NCBI GenBank assembly: GCA_964616165.1
Contig: CAZTTS010000018.1
Span: 1-11,833, forward strand
Direction: 5' to 3'
Length of the DNA: 11,833 nucleotides
From: CAZCCM01 sp964616165
Lineage (GTDB): Bacteria; Bacillota; Clostridia; TANB77; CAG-508
This document shows positions 7,009 through 11,833 of the stretch, in pieces. A program made the translations under genes and the position numbers. The notes under the pieces were generated by a model. That model searched no databases. It saw nothing but the letters and a program-made list of their open reading frames with translations, and was not told the DNA's origin. The stretch's first letter is position 1; each line of letters begins with the position of its first letter.

Positions 7009-7037
7009 ATTTTAGTTATTTATTCTGTTTTTGTCAA
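7009..7037 (-). promoter_or_regulatory. comF: Near-consensus promoter of comF, start point on the ATG
   Basis: Minus-strand TTGACA (7037-7032), a 17-base spacer and TAAAAT (7014-7009). The -10 box ends six bases before the comF ATG, so a standard start point falls on the A of that ATG. No AGGAG-like site exists in between. The box geometry is seen directly; use of the promoter is inference. Confidence 0.65.
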
Positions 7038-7102
7038 TTTCTAATACATAAAAAAACATAAAAACTTTATTTAACTTTATACTTTTTAAAAAATAATTAA
7101 AA

Positions 7103-8875
7103 TTATTTCCAATCATCTGGTATCTCTGCGTAGTTTAATAAATTAATACAATCTTGAAAACAAGCTTCACTGTCAATTACATTAGTTCTAGCCCAAAGAT
7201 TTGGAGCATTACCTTCTAAACCCTTACAATCATTAAAAGTTTTGTGAAAAGTAGTTACATTAGGACAAGCATCAAACAAGTCTATTGGAATATTAGTTAA
7301 ATTAGAACAAGCAACAAAGGTATACTCAAAGCTTGTTACTTTAGGACAATTTGAAAACAAACCACTTGGAATTTCTCCAGGTAAAGTAAAACAACAGTTA
7401 AAGGCAAACTCAAAAGTTTCTACATTAGGGCAGTAACTAAATAATCCAGCTGGAATAGGGCTTGAAAGTTTTGTGCAAAAATAAAAAACACCATTAAAAG
7501 TTGTTACATTAGGGCAATTGTCAAACAATCCAGGTGGAATTGCTGTTAATTTCGTACAACTTGCAAATGTCCATCGAAATGATGTCGCTTCAGTAGAATA
7601 TTTAAACAAGCCTTGAGGAATTGTTGAAATATTTTCACATGATTGAAAAACAACAGAAAAATCTTCTGCATTAGAACAATGATCAAATAACCCTGCTGGA
7701 ATTGCTGTTAACTTTTTACATCCACTGAAAGCAAAAGAAAATGAAATAACTTTTGTATTATTTTTAAAGAAACCTATTGGTATTGCATTGTTTAAGTTTA
7801 AGCAGTCATAAAAAATTGCCTCAAAATTTGTCACTTTAGTACAATTATCAAATAATCCTGTCGGAATTTGAGCTAAATTACTGCATCCATAAAAGACTGT
7901 TCTGAAATTTAATACATTTGGACAATTAAGAAATAGATTTCCTGGTATTGTAGTTAGTTTTTCACAATTAGCAAAAGTCCTATTAAAGCTAGTTACTTTA
8001 GGGCAATTTGCAAATAATAAAGCAGGTATTTCACCACTTATTTTTGACCAGTCAGTAAAAGCTGTTTCAAAGTTTAATACATTAACAAAACTATTTCTAC
8101 TAGGTAATGGTATATTATCTTGCAAATAATAGCCCATTGAATTTATAGCCGAAAATCCATTTTCTCCCCAAAAATTTATTCCTATTATATTTGGATTTAT
8201 ATAGTCAACCATATTTATTCCAAAACTTGTGCCCTCTTGACTTATGCCACTTATTTGAACTTCATATTCATCTGGATCTAAATAAGAATATGTTGGATTT
8301 TCTGTTAGGTTAGGATTATCAAAACTATTTGGATTATTCGCAACATCCCAGTTTATTGTTAATCCTGTAGTATTGCTAATAGGTAATTCAACAACTTCAT
8401 TAGATACTGTTGTTTTTATTTTTAAAGACATCCTTTTTAAATACTCATTACCAGGTGCTTCTGCATCAGGTAAACTATTTATCATATTGGCAATTATTTT
8501 TCCACTTGCCGTTCCATCTGCTATATTTATTATATATTTATATGTTCCATCTTTTTTCTCACCCAAATAAATATTTCTATATGTTTCTTTGTCGTATTCA
8601 CCTTCAAATAATAATCTTTCTGCTATTAATCTGTTAATAAATTCTTCTTGACTTTCACCTGTTTCTCCTAAATTAAATGCTATAGCTAGATTTGCATCTC
8701 TTGCGTAAACTTTATCCATTATGTTAGCATATCTACCTGAGACTCTTGTATCTCTAGCTTTTTCTATTACTCCATCTGGACCTAAAATTAAAGTTATAGT
8801 AACTGCTGCTAATATTAACAATACAATTATTGTTACTACTAATGCTATTAAGGTAATACCTTTTTTAGTATTCAT
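7103..8875 (-). CDS. Prepilin-like anchored surface protein with ten BspA/LRR-like repeats
   Basis: This 590-residue protein is built in four parts. Residues 1-31 carry KKG followed by ITLIALVVTIIVLL, a prepilin-type signal with possible cleavage after G6; the Glu normally at +5 is Ala. Residues 32-150 are a helical and mixed region including GPDGVIEKARDTRVSGRYANI. Residues 151-282 resemble the PKD-like domain that precedes BspA repeats (LTINWDV, then YEVQISG and WGENGFSAI). Residues 283-556 are ten repeats of 27 or 28 residues, closed by a cap (557-590) ending NYAEIPDDWK. Twenty-one cysteines lie in the repeats and cap and none before. BspA-like proteins act in adhesion to host or other bacteria; that role here is inference. 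The ATG at 8875 has AAGGAG at good spacing. It starts 53 bases after its paralogue, so the two form one operon. No convincing terminator follows. Confidence 0.9.
   Translation of the reverse strand: MNTKKGITLIALVVTIIVLLILAAVTITLILGPDGVIEKARDTRVSGRYANIMDKVYARDANLAIAFNLGETGESQEEFINRLIAERLLFEGEYDKETYRNIYLGEKKDGTYKYIINIADGTASGKIIANMINSLPDAEAPGNEYLKRMSLKIKTTVSNEVVELPISNTTGLTINWDVANNPNSFDNPNLTENPTYSYLDPDEYEVQISGISQEGTSFGINMVDYINPNIIGINFWGENGFSAINSMGYYLQDNIPLPSRNSFVNVLNFETAFTDWSKISGEIPALLFANCPKVTSFNRTFANCEKLTTIPGNLFLNCPNVLNFRTVFYGCSNLAQIPTGLFDNCTKVTNFEAIFYDCLNLNNAIPIGFFKNNTKVISFSFAFSGCKKLTAIPAGLFDHCSNAEDFSVVFQSCENISTIPQGLFKYSTEATSFRWTFASCTKLTAIPPGLFDNCPNVTTFNGVFYFCTKLSSPIPAGLFSYCPNVETFEFAFNCCFTLPGEIPSGLFSNCPKVTSFEYTFVACSNLTNIPIDLFDACPNVTTFHKTFNDCKGLEGNAPNLWARTNVIDSEACFQDCINLLNYAEIPDDWK
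7208..8029 (-). repeat. Ten coding repeats of 81-84 bases
   Basis: The units begin at residues 283, 310, 337, 365, 392, 419, 446, 474, 502 and 529. Each has the form IPxGLFxNCPxVT followed by xFxxxFxxCxxLTx. Lengths are 27 residues in six units and 28 in four (those at 337, 446, 474 and 529). Repeats 4 and 6 lack the first Cys (FKNNT and FKYST). Protein-level similarity is strong; at DNA level the copies have drifted, so they are not very recent duplications. Confidence 0.88.
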
Positions 8876-8928
8876 TCATATCTCCTTAATTTTATATTTA
8901 TATTTTTCTTTTGTTTCTTTTTTATTTA

Positions 8929-10158
8929 TTATTTCCAAAGCCATGGTATATCATCATAATTACTTAAAGCTTCACAACCCGAATAACATGAATTGCCTTC
9001 TACTCCATCTCTTTCCCACAGTTTGGGAGCTGTACCAGTTAAGCCAACACCACCATTAAAAGTATCACTAAAAGTAGTAACTTTATTACAATTATCAAAT
9101 AAGTCTTCTGGAAAAGGACCTGTTAAACTCATACAAGCAGCAAAAGCTAAACGAAAGTCTGTAACATTTGGGCAATTTATAAATAATTTTGGTGGTATAG
9201 AGCCAGAAAGCTTATGACAAAATGCAAATAATCCCATAAAATTTGTAACTTGAGGACAATTCGCAAAAAGATTTTCTGGTATAGGACCTTTTAATTCTGT
9301 ACAAAATAAAAAGGGAGCAAGGATATTTTGTGTGTTTATAAAAGAATTTTTTGTTGGCGAAGGTATTGTTCCTTCTAATCTGCATCCAAGACCTCTAAAT
9401 TCACTAAAACCATTTTCTCCCCATGATTTGAGGCCAATAATACTATAATTAACATAAAAATCAAGACCTTCATCTTCATCTTCATATCGCCCGAAAATTG
9501 TACCCGGTTCACTTTCTCCTCTTATATGCACCTCATATTCTTTAATTTCAGTATATAAATGAGAAGGATACACTCCTAAATCATAATATAAAGGTTCAAA
9601 ATTTTCTGAGTCTGATTCATAGTCCCAATTAATTTCTAATCCATTAGTATTACTTATAGGCACTTTTACTTCTTCATTAATACTGATAGGTTTCATTATT
9701 AATATCAAACTTTTAAGATGTTTGTTTTCAGGTAAATTGGTATCACGCAAGGTATCTATTAAGTTTTGATCTAAATTAAAATCTCCTAAAACATTAGATC
9801 CGTATACTATATATTTTGATTGAGAATTTTTAGCTCGTCCAACATATAGAGTGTAAGTATCTAAATCATACTCATCTTCATCTAAATCTATTAAACCTTG
9901 AGCTATTAATCTATTTAAAAAATCGTCATCACTTTCAGCTATTGGAATCCCTGTCCTTCTTGCTAGTTCAACATTAGCTCTTCTTGTATACATTTCATCC
10001 ATTAAAGCACTATAGCGAGAAGCAAGTTTTGTTTCTTGTGCTTTAAAAACTATTCCATCTGGTCCTATTACTAATGCTATAGTTACCCCTACTAAAATTA
10101 ATAACACTATAATTGTTATTACTAATGCGATCAATGTAATACCTTTTTTCTTAAACAT
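8929..10158 (-). CDS. Prepilin-like anchored surface protein with three BspA/LRR-like repeats
   Basis: A 409-residue paralogue of the next gene downstream, with the same order of parts. KKKG plus ITLIALVITIIVLLILVG is the prepilin-type anchor, with Ala in place of Glu at +5. The stem begins GPDGIVFKAQETKLASRYSAL. An acidic stretch follows (DLDEDEYDLD, 91-100). The PKD-like domain (about 151-292) shows VPISNTNGLEINWD, KEYEVHIRG and SWGENGFSE. There are three repeats (293-376) and a cap ending NYDDIPWLWK. The shared flanks and different repeat number (3 against 10) show an ancient duplication followed by repeat gain or loss. It is the first gene of the pair: the ATG at 10158 has TAGGAG upstream, and a terminator for metG separates it from the preceding transcript. 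It is probably exported and surface exposed; sortase or cell-wall motifs are absent. Confidence 0.9.
   Translation of the reverse strand: MFKKKGITLIALVITIIVLLILVGVTIALVIGPDGIVFKAQETKLASRYSALMDEMYTRRANVELARRTGIPIAESDDDFLNRLIAQGLIDLDEDEYDLDTYTLYVGRAKNSQSKYIVYGSNVLGDFNLDQNLIDTLRDTNLPENKHLKSLILIMKPISINEEVKVPISNTNGLEINWDYESDSENFEPLYYDLGVYPSHLYTEIKEYEVHIRGESEPGTIFGRYEDEDEGLDFYVNYSIIGLKSWGENGFSEFRGLGCRLEGTIPSPTKNSFINTQNILAPFLFCTELKGPIPENLFANCPQVTNFMGLFAFCHKLSGSIPPKLFINCPNVTDFRLAFAACMSLTGPFPEDLFDNCNKVTTFSDTFNGGVGLTGTAPKLWERDGVEGNSCYSGCEALSNYDDIPWLWK
9031..9282 (-). repeat. Three coding repeats of 84 bases
   Basis: The units start at residues 293, 321 and 349 of the shorter surface protein, each 28 residues, with the same IPxxLFxNCPxVTxF and FxxCxxLxG pattern as the ten-repeat paralogue. 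The third begins FP and has lost its second Cys (NGGVGLTG). The pitch is uniform at 84 bases, while the paralogue mixes 81 and 84. Confidence 0.85.
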
Positions 10159-10226
10159 TTTTAACTCCTAACTATATTTTTTGTTCTAAGCAATCAAATA
10201 TATATTTAAAATTTATCTTAATATTT

Positions 10227-10232
10227 ATTATA
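10227..10232 (-). promoter_or_regulatory. Possible -10 box for the surface-protein pair
   Basis: TATAAT on the minus strand, 68 bases before the first surface-protein ATG and downstream of the metG terminator, where a new promoter is required. No good -35 hexamer lies 16-18 bases upstream, so the call rests on the -10 and on position only. Confidence 0.3.
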
Positions 10233-10315
10233 TCTAATACACCATAAAAATTGTATGATTGTAACCAAAGTGTAATGAAAACATAGCATGTAGAACTTTT
10301 AATCTATAAATAAAC

Positions 10316-10351
10316 AAAATACAAAGTCAGAAAATCCTGACTTTGTATTTT
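10316..10351 (-). terminator. Intrinsic terminator after metG, two-way
   Basis: A perfect 15-base stem (10316-10330 with 10337-10351, plus strand AAAATACAAAGTCAG and its complement) closes a six-base loop. On the minus strand the stem ends in TATTTTGTTTATTT and serves metG, whose stop is about 94 bases upstream. On the plus strand it also ends in a T run, so it could block antisense transcription. The remaining bases of the 286-base metG to surface-gene gap hold no gene that I can support. Confidence 0.85.
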
Positions 10352-10444
10352 TATAATTTATTCTCTTTATTTACACTTAATTTTTGTTTCATCATAGGTT
10401 TGTTCTTTTAATTTCTCTTTTAACTTTAGTTATATATTATGTTT

Positions 10445-11833
10445 TTAAAGAATTTCTCTTATTATTTTATTGTACTCTTCTAGCTCTTCTTCTCTATCTA
10501 TTCTCTGAAATATTGGAATTCCTTCTGTAATTACTTTTACTTCTCCTAAATTATAATGATCTTTAAAAATTTCATTCCAATCTTCTATATTATATTTATT
10601 GCTTATATTTAATTGTTCTTGTATTTTATTTGAACTATGTTTCATAAATGGTCTTATGGCAACAGACAGCTTTCTTAGAATCTCAACTAATGTATACATT
10701 ATTAAATCTAATTTATCTTTATCTGATACTCTAGATTCAATTCTTTCTTCTATATTCTTATGCTTTACCCATGGTTCTGTTTTATCTATATATTTATTTG
10801 CTCTGTCTATTACTTCAACAATATTTTGTATCCCATCAGCTACATGGACTGTTTCAAAATTATCAGTTAATTCTCTCATCTTTTCTTCTACAAATTCTTG
10901 TATTTCTTTTGTAAATATAAAAGTTTTAGAATTAATATTTAATCCTGCAAAGTCTTCCATTTCTTTTAAGCTTTTATTATTTATATCTGGAATTACTCCA
11001 TCTAAGTATTTGTTTAACATCCCTATTATTCTATTTAATAAATTGCCTAAATCATTTGCTAAATATGCGTTATATCTTTCTATAAAGTCTTCAATACTAA
11101 ATGCCGAGTCTTGTGAAAAAGATAATGAGCTTAATAATATAAATTTAGTTGCATCAACGCCATATCTTTTAGCTAATACATCTGGAAAGATTGCATTTCC
11201 TTTTGATTTACTCATTTTTCCATCTCTAGCCATAAAGAAGGCATGTGAATATATTTGTTTAGGAAGTTCTAATCCTAATGCCATTAAAAATATAGGCCAA
11301 TAAATAGCATGAAAACGAATAATATCTTTCCCAACTATTTGAAGGTCTGCAGGCCAATATTTATTAAATAAGCTTTCATCATCACTCATATATCCAAGTG
11401 ATGTTATATATGAAGACAATGCATCTACCCACACATACATTACATGTTTAGGGTCTTTTAATATAGGTATTCCCCAATCAAAACTTGTTCTAGAGACACA
11501 AAGATCTTCTAATCCTGGTTCAATAAAATTCTTAAATATTTCATTCTTTCTAGCTAGTGGAACTATAAAGTCTGGTCTTTCTATATATAGTTGTTTTAAT
11601 CTATCTGAATATTTTTTCATATTAAAAAAGTATGCTTCTTCTTCAGTCCATTCTACATCTCTACCACACATTGGGCATTTACCTTCTACTAATTCTAGTT
11701 CACTAAAAAATGTCTCACATGGTTTGCAATACCATCCTTCATATTTTCCTAAATATATATCACCATTGTCCATAAATTTATCAAATATTTTAGCAGTTAA
11801 TTCTTTATGCTTTTCATCTGTTGTTCTTATAAA
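10445..11833 (-). CDS. metG: Methionyl-tRNA synthetase, 5' end outside the window
   Basis: It charges tRNA-Met with methionine in the cytosol. The frame is open through the right edge; the first visible residues FIRTTDEKHKE are the family's conserved block some 80 residues in, so the HIGH motif lies outside. Visible parts, counting from the Met at 11773: a zinc knuckle with Cys pairs WYCKPC (16, 19) and CPMC (33, 36), the catalytic segment YVWVDALSSY, GKDIIRFH, KMSKS at 186-190, and the anticodon-binding helical domain (YLANDLGNLLNR, KTEPWV, RPFMKHSS). The protein ends soon after PIFQRIDREEE, about where B. subtilis MetG continues into its C-terminal tRNA-binding (EMAP-like) domain of roughly 110 residues. 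It is thus a short form lacking that domain, with about 462 residues in the window. A strong terminator follows. Confidence 0.97.
   Translation of the reverse strand, partial: FIRTTDEKHKELTAKIFDKFMDNGDIYLGKYEGWYCKPCETFFSELELVEGKCPMCGRDVEWTEEEAYFFNMKKYSDRLKQLYIERPDFIVPLARKNEIFKNFIEPGLEDLCVSRTSFDWGIPILKDPKHVMYVWVDALSSYITSLGYMSDDESLFNKYWPADLQIVGKDIIRFHAIYWPIFLMALGLELPKQIYSHAFFMARDGKMSKSKGNAIFPDVLAKRYGVDATKFILLSSLSFSQDSAFSIEDFIERYNAYLANDLGNLLNRIIGMLNKYLDGVIPDINNKSLKEMEDFAGLNINSKTFIFTKEIQEFVEEKMRELTDNFETVHVADGIQNIVEVIDRANKYIDKTEPWVKHKNIEERIESRVSDKDKLDLIMYTLVEILRKLSVAIRPFMKHSSNKIQEQLNISNKYNIEDWNEIFKDHYNLGEVKVITEGIPIFQRIDREEELEEYNKIIREIL

Noticed and set aside
7083..7108. AAATAATTTTAATTATTT near the stop of the ten-repeat gene as a terminator.
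   Set aside because: The stem would be six A-T pairs with a tiny loop, too weak to call in such AT-rich DNA.
7208..9282. Regular 81-84-base periodicity that could suggest a CRISPR-like or satellite array.
   Set aside because: The periodicity is in frame, the units have no identical repeats separated by unique spacers, and the pattern is explained by protein repeats.
7103..10158. The surface-protein pair as ComG-type pseudopilins working with the adjacent comF.
   Set aside because: The large repeat domains, their own transcript and the separate comF promoter argue against a shared DNA-uptake unit; no other competence pilus gene is present in the window.
10351..10395. A 14-codon minus-strand frame (MMKQKLSVNKENKL) after metG.
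   Set aside because: There is no Shine-Dalgarno site, it has a Lys/Asn-rich chance composition, and it runs into the metG terminator stem.
10599..11303. A 234-codon open frame on the plus strand opposite metG.
   Set aside because: It lies wholly inside the well-supported metG, has no ribosome binding site, and its translation is the usual Ser/Ile/Leu-rich antisense pattern of an AT-rich gene.

Overview
The window is AT-rich DNA, by eye roughly a quarter G+C, with every supported gene on the minus strand, so transcription runs from right to left. Strong AGGAG-type ribosome binding sites, AGA-dominated arginine use, TGG for Trp with TGA as a stop, a ComF protein, a YezG-type immunity protein and the KKGITLIALV-type secreted-protein N-terminus all suggest a low-GC Firmicute. 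It is most likely an uncultured gut-type member of the Clostridia or a relative. The sequence alone does not fix the species.

Layout in transcription order. (1) 11833-10445: methionyl-tRNA synthetase, cut by the window edge, followed by a clear hairpin terminator (10316-10351). (2) 10158-7103: two tandem paralogues. Each has a prepilin-like N-terminal membrane helix, a PKD-like middle domain and a C-terminal array of 27-28-residue BspA/LRR-like repeats (3 copies in the first, 10 in the second). They look like surface proteins. (3) 7002-5732: a ComF-family phosphoribosyltransferase whose near-consensus promoter puts the transcription start on the ATG itself (predicted leaderless), then a small four-helix membrane protein of unknown function. 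(4) 5569-891: the lower-glycolysis set gap, pgk, tpiA, gpmI, with a 195-base gap after gap and tight or overlapping junctions after that. (5) 877-1: a YezG/DUF600-family protein with a long charged C-terminal tail, tightly linked behind gpmI, and the first 21 codons of another membrane protein at the left edge.

Functionally the core is a glycolytic operon running from glyceraldehyde-3-phosphate to 2-phosphoglycerate. gpmI carries a single-base insertion at position 2211 that breaks the frame, while every catalytic residue on both sides is intact. This points to a very recent mutation, a sequence error or, less likely, recoding. The most unusual material is the pair of pilin-anchored Cys-ladder repeat proteins, the predicted leaderless comF and the orphan immunity-like protein with its basic tail. 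I found no tRNA, rRNA, CRISPR array, insertion sequence or phage gene.
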